A DNA stretch of 64,000 bases from Anisodus tanguticus (taxonomy: Eukaryota; Streptophyta; Magnoliopsida; Solanales; Solanaceae). How positions within the stretch are numbered: position 1 is the stretch's first letter; the number at the start of each line of letters is the position of its first letter. The notes beneath the pieces are model-generated. The model ran no database searches. It was not told where the DNA came from and worked only from the letters and a program-made list of their open reading frames with translations. Shown piece by piece: positions 23,094-36,088 of this stretch. The position numbers were made by a program, and so were the translations under genes. Location of the stretch: assembly GCA_034509755.1 (NCBI GenBank), contig CM067543.1, positions 58,584,653-58,648,652 on the forward strand. Direction: 5' to 3'.

Positions 23094-26000
23094 ATGTATG
23101 TGGTAAAGAGAGATGGGCGTCAAGAAGCAGTTCATTTTGATAAGATTACTGCTAGGCTTAAGAAATTGAGTTATGGACTTAGTCCTGAACATTGTGACCC
23201 GGTACTCGTGTCTCAGAAAGTTTGTGCTGGTGTTTATAAAGGCGTTACGACGAGTCAGCTTGATGAATTGGCTGCTGAGACGGCTGCTGCTTTGACTGCG
23301 AATCACCCTGATTACGCATGTGTGAGTCTCCAATTTCCGATATTTTTGTTGATTTGTGTTGAATTTGGAAATGATAATTAGGGGGCGTTTGGATATAAAA
23401 ATGTGATTTAAAAAAAAAAAATAGTATTTGGAAAAAAGTTGAAAAATGGTATTTGGAAATTGGGGTTGTGTTTGGATATTAAACCGCCTCTCTACTTTCC
23501 AAGTTGTTAAGGTCTGTGTGCACTCTACTCTTGAGACCCCACATTGTGGGATTTTATTGGGTATGTTGTTGTTGGGTTGTGTTTGGATGTGAATATAACT
23601 TGGAAAAATGTTGATTTTTTGTTAGTGATTTGAAGTGAAAAATGTGAACATGTAATATTTGGTTGAATTTTTTAAAATGGTAACAATTCTATGTTCAAAT
23701 ATGATTATGGAATAAATTAGTATGAAAAAAGTGAAAAATATCCATGGTCAAATGGGTCCTTAGTTTTGGAATTTGGGTTAATCTGAGGTAAAAGTACTTT
23801 GTGATCTGATGAATGGGACTAACAGTGGGGAATTGTTATAGAAGATTCATAAAGATGACCCCAATTAGTTTGAAATTAAGGTGTATGTGATTGATTTTAA
23901 GCTTGATTATGCATGTGTGAGTCTCTGATTTGCTATACTATTATTGATTTTTGTTTTGAGCATGATGAAGTTGGAAATGATAATTAGTTTTGGAATTTGT
24001 GTTAATTTGAGGTAAAAGTACTTTGTGATCTAATGAAATGGGTGGGTAACTGATATAGAAGATTTGTAGAGTATAGACAACCCCAATTAGTTTGAAATTA
24101 AGGTGTATGCGATTGATACTAAGGCTGATTATGCCTGCGTGAGTCTCCGATTTGCTCTACTATTATTGACTTGTTTATTGGTTTGTGTTGTGAGCATGTT
24201 GAAGCTGAAAATGGTAGATTTGGATTATGTGATAATTTGAGGTAAACCCAATTAGTTTGAAATTAAGGTGTATGTGATTGATATAAGGTGTATGTAGAGT
24301 ACTAATATTGGGTTCATATGATCCTAGTCTTTTTAATCGCGGAGCATAAGTTTGTGTAAAAATTCATGAAAAATGCAATAAATAGTAGATATAAACCCAT
24401 AATTTTAAAAATATAATGGGTTAACACTAAGAATCTAAAGGTTGAACCCATAAAGCAAAAATTTTGGACGGTCTCTAGTTGATATTGGCTGATCTATTTG
24501 TTGCAGTTTCAATTTTTTCTTTTGCACTTTGGGAAATGATATGGTTATACTTAGGATTTGCTTGTTTCTCTTTTGTGTTCTTTTTAAAATAGTTTTATTA
24601 TTTTATTTTATTTGACAATGTTTGATTGGACATGTAAAACCATTGATTGAGAAATTAGTTTGATAGAGAAGAACATTATGTCAAAGTTTATAAAGTATTA
24701 AATGAATTTGAATAGTTGAAAGTTGTGTAGAATAATATAGTTAGTGGAATTCTGTCAAACATTTTTGAATGTTCTAAAATGGAAAAAGTGTTATGTAAAT
24801 TGTTTCTCTCCCTCTGTTGTTTAGATAGAGTAAAACATATGTTGAGATTACATCTAAAGATGAGTTTTTTTAATTTCTGATGAAGGTGTATTTGTTTAAA
24901 TGTATTTATATTGCAGCTGGCTGCAAGGATTGCTGTTTCCAATCTGCACAAGAACACAAAGAAAATATTTTCTGAGACGTAAGTGCTTTGAATTATTATT
25001 TATTATCAGTGTTTTTTGTTCTATGGATACTAAAGGATGGTCTAATGATTGAGAATAGAAAGGTGTTGTTTACAATATTTGTGATTTTCACAGGGTTAAG
25101 GACATGTACAACCATGTCAGTGAGAGATCTGGACTTAAGGCACCTCTGATTTCCGATGAAGTGTATGAGATTATAATGAAGGTATTATGAGCAACACCTC
25201 ATTTAAATCATGTTATTATCAGATGATGATTGTTGCTTCACTGATACTTTTGAATTTTAGAGGTCAGTTATTAACTACTTGCCTTTTTATGCCACAGAAT
25301 GCAGCTCGATTGGACAGTGAGATCATATATGACAGGGACTTTGACTATGATTACTTTGGTTTCAAAACCTTGGAGCGGTCTTACCTCTTAAAGATTGACG
25401 GAAAAGTTGTAGAAAGGCCACAACATATGCTGATGAGAGTTTCTGTTGGGATTCACAAGGATGACATTGAATCTGCCATCAGGACTTATCATTTGATGTC
25501 TCAAAGATGGTTCACTCATGCTTCTCCAACTCTTTTTAATGCTGGAACTCCAAGGCCTCAAGTATGTCAAATTTAATTAGAAAATCGTTCCATAGCATAA
25601 CTTTCCTGATGTCTAATAATATTGTCTTCCTTGACTTGCAGTTAAGTAGCTGCTTCCTGGTATGCATGAAAGAAGATAGTATTGAGGGCATTTATGACAC
25701 TCTTAAGGAGTGTGCTGTTATTAGCAAATCTGCTGGAGGAATTGGAGTATCTGTGCACAATATTCGTGGTACTGGGAGTTATATCCGTGGAACAAATGGG
25801 ACATCAAATGGAATTATTCCGATGCTACGTGTGTTTAATGACACTGCTCGATATGTTGACCAAGGAGGTGGCAAAAGAAAGGGTATGCCTATACCTCTGT
25901 GTCTGTATTAGATATAGTTATAATGGGCCAGGGCCTTGATTTGATTTTATTTGACAATTTTATGTTGTATAGGTGCTTTTGCTATCTATCTTGAGCCCTG

Positions 26001-29000
26001 GCATTCTGATATATTTGAATTTCTGGATTTGAGGAAGAACCACGGAAAGGTATAGTTACTATTCTTGATCTAATCAATTCCCTATATGTATTATAGCATG
26101 TTTGGCCAAGCTTCTTGGAAGTCAAAAGCGTTTTCTCACAAAAGTGCTTATTTTTTAGAATTGAAGTGTTTGGCTAAGCTTAATTGACACAAGATGTCTC
26201 TCTGCAGGAAGAGCATCGTGCACGAGATCTTTTCTATGCTCTTTGGGTGCCTGATCTTTTTATGGAAAGAGTCCAAAGCAATGGGCAATGGTCTTTATTT
26301 TGTCCAAGTGAGTCTCCTGGATTGGCAGATTGTTGGGGTGAAGATTTTGAGAAGCTATATACAAAGTATGAAAGAGAGGTAAAAACAAGTCTACTATTGT
26401 GATTAATTGCTTGCCAAGCTTGGATTAGTTGATGATTATCAGCATATGATCTTAAATGATCCCATTTTGTCAATTCAGGGTAAGGCAAAGAAGGTTGTGC
26501 AAGCACAAAATCTCTGGTTTGAGATCTTGAAGTCTCAGATAGAAACCGGGACCCCATACATGCTGTATAAGGTGACCTTAATATTGTTTATCTTAATTGT
26601 TTATGTTGCTTGGATGCATTAAATGTTTGTCAATCCTTTCTTCCGTTTGTTATCATAGGATACTTGTAACAGAAAAAGCAACCAGCAGAATCTTGGCACA
26701 ATCAAATCTTCTAACTTATGTACTGAAATTATTGAATACACAAGTCCTACTGAAACTGCCGTGTGCAATCTTGCATCAATTGCTCTTCCACGATATGTTA
26801 GAGAAAAGGTAGTTGCAAATGCCATACACTTGAAAACATTGCTTGGTTTTAAGTTTTCCTGTCCTGTTATTTTAGCATTTTCCTTTGTATCTTTTAGGAG
26901 GTCCCAAGTGAATCACAACCATCTAAGCTTGTTGGGAGCAGAGGCTCTAAAAACCGGTACTTTGATTTTGACAAACTGGCAGAGGTTAGATTTTTTCTAT
27001 CAAATTGGATTTTGTCTACTTCTGATGTGTCTTAAGTCATTTATCTTGAATATCCATCTTATCTTGTTCTATTTTCATGTGAGACAGGTCACTGCGTTGG
27101 TGACTAAAAACCTGAACAAAATTATTGATGTCAATTACTACCCTGTTGAAACTGCAAAAAGGTCTAATTTACGACATAGACCTATAGGACTTGGGGTCCA
27201 GGGTCTTGCAGATACATTCATATTGCTTGGCATGACATTTGATTCACCAGAGGTAATGCACCCTTCATCCAACTTTTGTTGTTTAATTGGTTCAGTGTGA
27301 CTGATATTGTATTTTGTCTATGTATAGGCTCAGCAGCTAAACAAAGACATATTTGAGACAATATACTACCATGCTTTAAAAGCGTCTTCTGAATTAGCTG
27401 CCAAGGAAGGCACATATGAGACATATGCAGGAAGTCCAGTAAGCAAGGTATATAGTGGAGCTTTTGCTTTAGCTGATGATTTACTATGTGGATCGCTTGC
27501 TTGGCTGTCCAGGACTTTTGTAAATTGAGCTAGGCTTATTTGGTGGGCTGGGCTGGGCTGGCCTGGCCTGAGGGGCCTTAAGATGACTAGCCCAGCCTCA
27601 CGTGGGCTGTGGCTGGGCTTAAAAATGTGATTGTGCTTTAAATATGAAGATGACATCCAAGTCAAGATAATTTATGAAAATGGGATATTAGTTTAATGAT
27701 TTGTCAGATTGTGTTTGATTCACTATTACCAGTTTCTTTCTGATTTTTGCATTGTACTCAATTAAGATTGAACTATTCTGTTCAGGGTATTATCCAGCCA
27801 GACATGTGGGGAGTAACACCATCAGATCGATGGGATTGGGGTGTTCTCCGTGAAATGATTGCAAAGAATGGTGTAAGAAATTCACTTCTTGTTGCTCCAA
27901 TGCCCACTGCTTCAACAAGCCAAATTCTTGGAAATAATGAATGCTTTGAGCCATATACATCCAATATCTACAGTAGAAGAGTTCTAAGGTTACTTTGCAG
28001 TCTTATCCTTTAGATCAACGCTAATTGAGTTAATTTTGCTGTCTTCAGATTTTAACTTATGGATGTTCTTTTGCAGTGGTGAATTTGTTGTGGTGAACAA
28101 ACATCTTCTTCATGATTTAACTGAGATGGGGCTTTGGTCTCCTACCCTCAAGAATAGGATAATTTATGATGATGGTTCTGTGCAGAAAATCCCAGAAATT
28201 CCACAAGAGCTTAAACTCATATACAAGTATAAATTTCTTTTTCGTGTTGCTTGTTTTTTCTGTTTGCATGTTCATTTTATTTCCAATGCGATGCTTATAC
28301 TATTTATTGATGTTAGGACTGTTTGGGAGATCAAGCAACGGAACTTGGTTGATATGGCTGTTGACCGTGGATGCTATATTGATCAGAGTCAGAGTCTCAA
28401 CATCCATATGGACCAACCCAATTTTGGAAAGCTTACATCCCTGCATTTTCATACTTGGTCCAGGGTATGCTTTTCATTTCACATAACAGTTTGTTGCTTC
28501 AATTGTAAGATTATTGTGATTTATCATTTGTACTAGTTGGGATATATTCTAAATATCTTGCTGGCATATCCTAATATTTTTTACTAGACCTAGTAGTCGA
28601 TCTAGGAGACAATACAGTCAGGGGCTGAGCCAGTGTAGGAGTTATGTGTTTGGCAATTGGCATAACCCAGTAAATTTGGCTCAACCCTTTATTTGTGTAA
28701 AAATATTATTCAATATGTACAAATAATCCATTCAGAACCCAGTAAGCAAAAAGAATTGTGGTTCAGAACTTGTAAACTAAAAATCCTGGCTCTTCCTTTG
28801 AATACAGTTTCTTGGAATTCCAATGTAAAGATGGTCTTGTTGGGTTTAGTTTACACAGGTTGCTTAGGTGTCATTGACCTTTGAACTTGTTACTGGCAGG
28901 GTTTAAAGACAGGAATGTACTATCTAAGATCACGAGCTGCAGCTGATGCGATCAAGTTCACAGTTGACACTTCCATGCTGAAGGTAGTAACAATTACATC

Positions 29001-29161
29001 TTGTTTTACTCATTATAAAATCAATATGTTCATTGTTACAGAATGCGTTTGGGTCTTGAATGCAGGAAAAGCCAGAGGCTGCAGTTGATGAAGAAACTAA
29101 AATGGCCCAGATGGTGTGCTCTTTGAGTAACCGTGACGAGTGTATGGCATGTGGGAGTTAG
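23094..29161 (+). CDS. RNR1: Ribonucleoside-diphosphate reductase large subunit (R1), 17 exons
   Basis: This reduces ribonucleoside diphosphates to deoxyribonucleotides with the small subunit R2 in the cytosol, supplying DNA synthesis. Exons: 23094-23321, 24917-24978, 25094-25181, 25298-25561, 25642-25882, 25973-26049, 26208-26378, 26479-26571, 26659-26808, 26898-26984, 27088-27252, 27328-27447, 27786-27988, 28077-28226, 28317-28464, 28900-28983, 29066-29161. Together they make 2427 bases, 808 residues, all GT-AG and in frame, about the usual plant length. The start MYVVKRDGRQ is the family start; an upstream in-frame ATG at 23043 is less likely. An ATP-cone occupies about residues 1-90. Catalytic residues are visible: Cys218 (LSSCFL), Asn427-Cys429-Glu431 (NLCTEI), Cys444 (TAVCN), the radical-path pair Tyr756-Tyr757 (GMYYLRSR), and the C-terminal redox pair Cys803/Cys806 (CMACGS). 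No break is seen. E2F-like sites upstream suggest S-phase control. Confidence 0.97.
23478..23573 (+). mobile_element. TS-type SINE 3' portion in RNR1 intron 1
   Basis: A 5'-truncated SINE body: CCTCTCTACTTTCC, AAGGTCTGTGTGCACTC, GACCCCACATTGTGGGATT, ending in TTG repeats as tobacco TS SINEs do. It is flanked by perfect 15-base target duplications GGGTTGTGTTTGGAT (23463-23477 and 23574-23588). Confidence 0.85.
23762..24300 (+). repeat. Diverged tandem duplication inside RNR1 intron 1
   Basis: Two ~225-base units (about 23762-23986 and 23987-24218) and a partial third share TTTTGGAATTTG, GAGGTAAAAGTACTTTGTGA and CCCAATTAGTTTGAAATTAA. The full units end with a copy of the exon 1/intron 1 boundary (GATTATGCATGTGTGAGTCT at 23905; a diverged copy at 24127) followed by the start of intron 1 (GGAAATGATAATTAG). 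Confidence 0.8.
28619..28800. mobile_element. hAT-type MITE in RNR1 intron 15
   Basis: 182 bases with imperfect inverted ends CAGGGGCTGAGCCAG and CAAAGGAAGAGCCAG (the second on the reverse strand), flanked by perfect 8-base target duplications AATACAGT (28611-28618 and 28801-28808). No coding capacity. It lies within the 435-base intron without touching either splice site. Confidence 0.85.
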
Positions 29162-30572
29162 TGCTCTATGCAGATAACCAGAAGCATTTTTAAAATTTGG
29201 CTTTTGTTATGTATTTCGTTCCTGCCTGCTGGGAAAGCTTAGTATCTATAGGCCAAATAGGCTCCTATTGGGATGTGGCTTCTATTGATGTCCCTGGTTG
29301 AATCTTGTTAAACTCTTTGTACATATATTAGGTTATAAATAGTATCTGCTGTTACAACAAGCTAGTAGTATTTGCTGTAATGCATGTCTTAATGTATCAG
29401 TGATGAAATTATGTTAATGCCAAGATTGATAGTTCTTGAATGACTGAATTCCAATTCTGTTTGGAGGCTGCAAAATCTGATTAACATAAAGGCACGATAA
29501 AGGCAAGATTGGGAAATAGGTAGTTATTTCTTTGTAATGCTTCTATGAATACAAGTTTCCCTATTGTTGATGCCCTCTGAGATGGAAGGCTAAAATATAT
29601 TAGGAGTGTAGTGTAATTATGGATGTATAAAATACTCAGTAGTAGGCTTCAGATTCATTCACTAAAAGCTTGATAGTGAAAGTGAACACATGTGGTTTAC
29701 AAATATTGTATATGTGCTTGTCAGTTTTGTTAATGTTGGTATTTTAATGGAGAAATATGGTCATTGAGAATTGGCATTCTTCCTTCCTATGTGTGTTATA
29801 GCTCATATCTAAGCCCCAATTCCTTGGTGAAAAGAGTTGTCGCCTTTAAATCATAACGAAAAAGAAGAGATTGGGAGTAGCTAATTCAAACCTTGCGGTA
29901 AAATAAGAATAGTTAGCAAGAACTTGTTCTAATTGCATATCACAATGAATTCATACATGATACAACCAACTTTAATTGGATTAAGGCGTAAAATTGTTGT
30001 GTTTATCTATTCTGAATATATATATATATTGATTTGTAAAGTAAACCATTAATGTGTGTTTTTCTCCCTTAGACAATTGCTCTGACATTGCAAATTTTTA
30101 GCTCCTAGTTCAACATTTCCACCGGTCAAATATTTGAAGGAATTTCATTGAGGAACCTCTTATAGTTATAACCATATTTTCCCCATCTCTGATCATGAAA
30201 TGTATAGTTTAGCTAATTAAGGTGTCGCCCTCTTACAATTGAGCATCAACACTCAATTAGAAACTTCAAAAGAAGAAATTAGAGTTTTAATATCATCTAC
30301 AATGTATTTAACGCTAGGTTCGAGTTATGTCCACATCTATTCAGTTTTGCTAGTCAACTGAAATTTAGTTAAAAATTACTACATGATTTATTCCTTCTCT
30401 CTTGATCATCTCATATTTCACAGATTTAGTAAAATATTTTTTTAAGAGAAGAAATAAAGAAAAAGGACACTACCTAGCCCATTAGGAATTTGTTTGGCCT
30501 ATCTTTGGACTTAATACCGCGATATGGCCTTTCGGCCCAAACTATTTTCAGGCGCTAGCCCACCAGCTCATT
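29162..30572 (+). other. RNR1 3' UTR and intergenic DNA
   Basis: AT-rich non-coding sequence after the RNR1 stop. The 3' UTR probably ends within the first 400 bases; no single poly(A) signal stands out. No other gene or recognised element was seen. Confidence 0.5.
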
Positions 30573-31436
30573 CACTACAAAAAATTCAGACAATTTAATC
30601 GCTACAAAAGATCAAAAAGTCGCCACTAAAGATTTACTACAAAAAGATTAGACATATTGAGCCTTCAAAAATATCCCAAAATGTGTATAATATGTGTATA
30701 ATTAGTTAGTATACGTTGATTGAGCCTTCAAGGAATATCCCAAAACATGTATAATATGTGTATAATTAGTAAGTATACGTTAATTATACATTTATTGAAC
30801 TGAAATTATACAACAATGACACATTTCTAAACATATAATGTAGGGATACCCATTCTATACAATAATGATACAATTTTTATATATATATATATTATATTTT
30901 CTATACAACAATGATACAATTTCAATACGTATGCTGAAATTAATTGAAAAAAGACTAAAAATAAAATTATTTTAAAAATAGTAAAAATATTTTTTAAGCT
31001 ACTTGGGCCATTCGTTGTCAATAGTTTGGGCAGGATGGCCATTTCTATTTCCCCCCAAGAAATAAGTCAAATTTTAAGAAGAAATCATAACATTTGGTTC
31101 AGTAAAATACCATTATATATTATACTGAAAAATCGCCAGTCTTTTAAACTAGTAATGTTTATAGTTGATATTTTCGCACTATTCTTTTCAACAGTAAAAG
31201 AATTACAAAACTCAAGTCAACAGTAACAATAAATGATGCCCATAATTTTATAACCAATAAAGAAGTCAAAAGCTACGAATTATTAGTTATTTGCTGACTT
31301 AATATAAGAAAGCATTCAAGAAAGCGACATTACTGTCCCTTCTATTATCCCATGAATATAGACAAATTATAATGAATCAACGTATTTAAGAAGAGGATAT
31401 TAAGTTATAGTAGTAGAATTTAAGTTCGTTACTCTC
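30573..31436. other. Intergenic DNA with possible CACTA-type terminus
   Basis: CACTACAAAAAATTC at 30573 resembles En/Spm (CACTA) ends, with nearby CGCTACAAAAGATC and CGCCACTAAAGAT subterminal-like repeats. No partner end was found. A 50-base phrase with GTGTATAATTAGT recurs at 30660-30720 and 30720-30790. The rest is AT-rich and non-coding. Confidence 0.35.
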
Positions 31437-31995
31437 TGTTGGGAAAAACTCGTATTTTTCCTTTTTGTGTAATTAGGATGAAATTAAAATTGCGAACAAA
31501 AATTATGAGATTAATAGACAAAGAAACACGAGTTGGTACGCGGAAAATCCAAAAATGAGGGGAAAAACCGCGGGACTAGTAGTTCAATCCTTCCACTATA
31601 AGATGATAGTAGGATTACAAGATCTCACCCAAATTGGATGGATAACAATAATTCTCTCTTAATACTAATTTGAGAAAAATGGAGAATTTTGCTTAAGCAC
31701 CCTCACTATGAATGTGACTCTCTCTCTCTTACTCTTAGAGTGGATACTCTCACTTGTGTTGTAGATGCTCTTCACAACTTTTGGATGTTTATACCCAAGC
31801 CTTCTCCAAGTACCCGAATGAACATGCTAGAAGACTCTCAAGATTGTCTAAATTCAACTCCCAACAAACTAGTAATTAATGCATGAGTCATTTTAGAGAA
31901 ATCCAACTCTAGAGACTTACAACTCTAGAGAAATCAATTTCTAGAGAAATCCAATTATATGTGGGCATCCCATAATTAAGTAGGATAACCCAACA
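31437..31995 (-). repeat. 3' LTR of Tnt1-like element
   Basis: 559 bases, highly similar to 36089-36657. It is bounded outside by CTCTC and inside by the polypurine tract. Confidence 0.93.
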
Positions 31996-32013
31996 AATCT
32001 CCCCCTTCTTGAC

Positions 32014-33315
32014 TTAATTGGGGGGCACCATCACACCGGCACCATCACAACAATCATCAATTTTCTTAGTCGGTATAGCCTTGGTCATCATGTCCGACCA
32101 ATTATCATCAGTGTGAACTTTATCAAGTTGTAGCAACTTTTCTTCTCGCACATTCCGGATCCAATGATATCGAACATCAATATGTTTCGATCGGGAATGA
32201 TAGTCTGAGGTTTTAGCTAAGTGAATAGCACTCTGATTATCACAAAGTAGAACATATTTTTCTTGCTTTTGACCCAATTCTAGCATAAAAATTTTCAACC
32301 ACAACATCTCCTTGCAATCTTCCGTGACTGCAATGTATTCCTCCTCGGTGGTAGACAAGGCAACACATTTTTGGAGCTTAGATTGCCAATATACAGCTCC
32401 CCCTACAAATGTAGTCAAATATCCTGATGTCAATTTTCTAGAGTCGACATCTCCTGCCATATCTGCGTCTGTGTAGCCCTTTAACATAGGTTTTCCTTTT
32501 CCAAAGCACAAACATTTCTTGGTTGTTCCCCGGAGATACCGAAATATCCACTTGACTGCGGCCCAATGTTCCTTTCCAGGATTTGACAAATGTCGACTCA
32601 CGTCACCGACTGTGTAAGCAATGTCGGGTCGTGTACATATCATGGCGTACATGAGACTGCCAACCGCGGAAGAATATGGGACACTCTTCATTTCATCCCT
32701 TTCTTTCTCACTTTTTGGACTTTGCTTCTTACTCAACTTGAAATGTCTAGCAAGTGGTACACTAACCGTCTTGGCTTTGTGCATGTTAAATCTTTCAAGA
32801 ACTTTCTCAATGTATCTTTCTTGGGATAGGGACAATAGTCTCTTAGATCGATCTCGAGTGACTTTCATCCCAAGGATCTGCTTTTCTGGTCCCAAGTCTT
32901 TCATAGCAAAAAACTTGCTCAAAGCCTTCTTGAGAGCTGCAATTTGCTTCTTGTCTTGCCCAACAATTAACATATCATCAACATATAGCAAAAGTATAAT
33001 AAAGTCACCACTAGCATACCTCTTCATGAATACACAATGGTCGGTGAGAGTCTTCTTAAATCCATATTGCGTCATGAAAGAGTCGAACTTCTTATACCAT
33101 TGACGTGGTGCATGTTTTAGACCATAGAGACTCTTTTTGAGACGACACACTAGATGCTCTTTTTCCGAAACTATGAACCTCTCGGGTTGCTCCATATAGA
33201 TCTCTTCTTCTAGCTCTCTATGTAAGAATGCAGTCTTGACGTCGAGTTGTTCAACTTCCAAGTCTAGGCTGGCAGCTAGACCCATTACAACTCGGATAGA
33301 TGACATCTTCATCAC
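32014..33315 (-). pseudogene. Tnt1-like RT and RNase H, 433-residue open block
   Basis: The longest surviving open stretch of this element. RT motifs are in order: LDVKTAFLHRELEEEIYMEQ, SLYGLKHAPRQWY, LLYVDDMLIVG (catalytic YVDD) and GSLMYAMICTRPDIAY. RNase H motifs follow: YTDADMAGD, WQSKLQKCVALSTTEEEYIA (catalytic Glu) and CDNQSAIHLAK (catalytic Asp). It ends with HIDVRYHWIRNV and MMTKAIP. The segment upstream (33316-33409) is joined by a stop or frameshift to a piece with CKWVYKLNT (33409-33600), the true start of RT. Confidence 0.93.
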
Positions 33316-33408
33316 AGGGGAAAATATTTCATCGAAATCAATACCTTTCTTCTGATTGCATCCCTTTACAACAATTCGATCTTTATACCTCGGTCTAGGA
33401 TTGTTCTC

Positions 33409-34873
33409 CTATGTGTTGAGCTTGTACACCCATTTGCATCTCAAATCTCGTTTCCCTTTAGGCAGCTCTACTAGATCATATGTATAGTTGTCATGCAAGG
33501 ATTTCATTTCCTCTTGCATAGATTTTTCCCATTCTCCTTTGTGGTTGCTGCTCATGGCTTCTTCATAATGTTGAGGCTCCCCCTCATCAGTGAAGACCAC
33601 ATACTCATCTCGAGAATATCTGGTGGAGGGACGTCTTTCTCTAGTAGAGTGTCGTAGCTAAGGTTGTGCTGGAGCATTTGTTTCCCCTGTCGCTTCTTCA
33701 TTTGACTGAGATTATTCATTTGTAGATTAGTCTTCTATTTGTTGCTCAGTATTATCATTTAGTTATACAGGTGCATCATGATTAGCCTCTAACTCTTCTC
33801 CCCCTGTATCATCTCGCACCGTAGGGAATGGTGTAGAGTCAGAATGGATTATGATCTTGGGATGTGACTTCTCGAATTACTTGAAATCTTCGATAGTCTG
33901 ATCCTCAAAGAAAACAACATCTCGACTTTTCACAATTTTCCTTTTAGTTGGATCCCACAATCGGTAGCCGAACTCATCCTTTGGTGAACTAAGATAAATG
34001 CACTGCTTGGTCTTTGAGTCAAGTTTGGCTCGTTCGTCCTTAGGGATGTAGACGAACGCGCGACAACCAAACACCTTAAAGTGACCATAAGACACTGTCT
34101 TTTCAGTCCAAACTTCATATGGAATAACTCTATCCAAAGGACCTGATGGTGAGATATTGATGATATCAACAACAGTCTTCACGACTTCTCCCCAGAATGA
34201 CTTAGAGAGCTTAGCGTGAGATAGCATACGTTGAACTCTTTATTCAATGGTTCGGTTCATTCTCTCAGCAACACAATTTAACTGAGGTGTCTTTGGAGGT
34301 GTTTTCTCAAGTCGGATGCCGAATGCCTTGCAATAATCTTCAAATGGACCACGGTATTCACCACAATTATCAGCTCGGACACACTTCAATTTCTTTCCCA
34401 TCTGACGTTCCACCAGGGCATGGAACTCATTGAATGCCTCAAGTACACGGTCTTTGGTTTTCAACAAATACACCCAAGCCTTTCTCGAATGATCATCAAT
34501 AAAGGTCACAATATAATGCACCTCCAAGAGATTTTTCAGTCATGGAGCAAACATCAGTATGTACCAAATCAAGAACATGCTTTCTTTTAAATGGACGGTT
34601 TGATCTATGGAATGAAACTCTATGTTGCTTGCCAACTAAACAATCAGTGCAAGGATCAAGTGTTTTACCTTTCACCTCGGGTAGGAGCTCCTTTTGGACG
34701 AGGATTTGCAATCCCTTTTCGCTCATGTGCCCTAGCCTCTTGTGCCATAGCTCCAAAACTGAATTATCATGGGCATCATTAGATTCCCCTTGCATAGGCG
34801 TCCATGTGTAAAATACAAGGAACCTTCCTTTTTGCCTCGAGTAATGACCATGTTTCAGTTGGTGAGCTTCCAT
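33409..34873 (-). pseudogene. Tnt1-like integrase and linker, frame-broken
   Basis: From right to left: 34873-34496 holds the HHCC zinc domain (ELWHKRLGHMSEKG, CTDCLVGKQH) and LVHTDVCS with the first catalytic Asp. 34527-34240, in another frame, has YIVTFIDDHSRKAWVYLLK, RADNCGEY (second Asp) and NCVAERMNRTIE (Glu). 34227-33877 is the C-terminal region (FGCRAFVYIPKDERAKLD). 33600-33409 is the linker to RT. In two places a normally Gly position reads Cys (DNC, NCV). Confidence 0.88.
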
Positions 34874-35095
34874 TTTCCAACGCCAAAATGATTCACCAAA
34901 CCAGCATCATCGAGCTTACCAACAGATATAAGACTAAGACGCATATCTGGGACATGCCTTACATCCTTCAACATGAGCTTACAGCCAATACTGGTTATCA
35001 GTTAAACATCTCCTAAGCCAACAATCTTGCTTGTGACTTGATTTCCCATTTTCACGGTACCAAAATCACCTTTTTAATATGACGAAAATAACCAT

Positions 35096-36042
35096 TCATG
35101 TGGAGTAAATGTGAAAGGAAGCACATGAGTCGACAATCCATATGCTATCATCATAAACGAGATTGAGATAATTGTCTTCTCCAATTAGAAATACGTCCGA
35201 TTCATCCTTGACTGCGACTGCGGTAGTGTTGTACTCTTCCTTCTTCTTCATATCAACTTGGTTTGGTTTAACAATACCGTTCTTCTGATCATTCTTGAGA
35301 TTACGACATTCGGATTTCTTATGACCCGGTTTGCCACAATAATAACAAGTGACTCTTGAGCGGGACTTGGATCGTCCTCTTGACTTATCATGTATCTTGT
35401 TTCTGTTCCTTCCACGACTTCCACTTCTTCCTCGATTCTCCACTATATTAGCCTCATTTTGTGTTGATATGCCACACTCCTTTCTCCTTGCTTCTTCATT
35501 TGGAAGGTTGTCGGCGATACCATCCATAGTGATCTTTCCTTCCGAGTAGAGTTACTGAGAGTGACAACCAACGTATCCCAGCTCTCAGGTAAATAGCTTA
35601 AAAGTAGCAAGGCTTGCAACTCATCATCGATCTTCATCTCAATCTTGGTTAGCCGGTTTACTAGTCCCTTGAAAGTGTTCAAGTGCTCAATCATGCCTTG
35701 ACCATCTTTGTATTCCAACTTCACCAACCGTATTACTAGATGAACTTTGTTTCGGGGGATCTTCTTTTGAATCATGGACTCAAGTTTTGTCCATAATTCA
35801 TGGGCATTAGTGTAAGTGGATACATGCTCAAATAAACTTCGATCAATATACTTACGGATCATGGAAACCACTTTTCGGTTTAAGAGCTCCCATTCTTTGT
35901 CAGATTTCTCCTCCAGTTTATTTGCATTTGTGATTGACTCGTACAAATCCTTGCAATATAAGTGATCCTCCATCATCGGCTTCTAGTAAGAAAAATTATT
36001 CGCTGTGAGTTTGAACATGTCGCCATCATGAGTGACAGTAGA
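35096..36042 (-). pseudogene. Tnt1-like gag, zinc knuckle and protease start
   Basis: The gag start MESTVTHDGDMFKLTANNFSY is at about 36042. The next codon is a stop (TAG at 35983-35985) where related gag proteins have Trp. The frame then continues as KPMMEDHLYCKDLYE to about 35443. After a frameshift, 35527-35096 encodes an Arg/Ser-rich stretch, the CCHC knuckle CYYCGKPGHKKSEC, and the protease start WIVDSCASFH, in which the usual Gly of the DSG active site is Cys. Confidence 0.9.
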
Positions 36043-36088
36043 CTCCATCGTAATTAGAGCATATCGTTGAACCTTGCTATGATACCCC

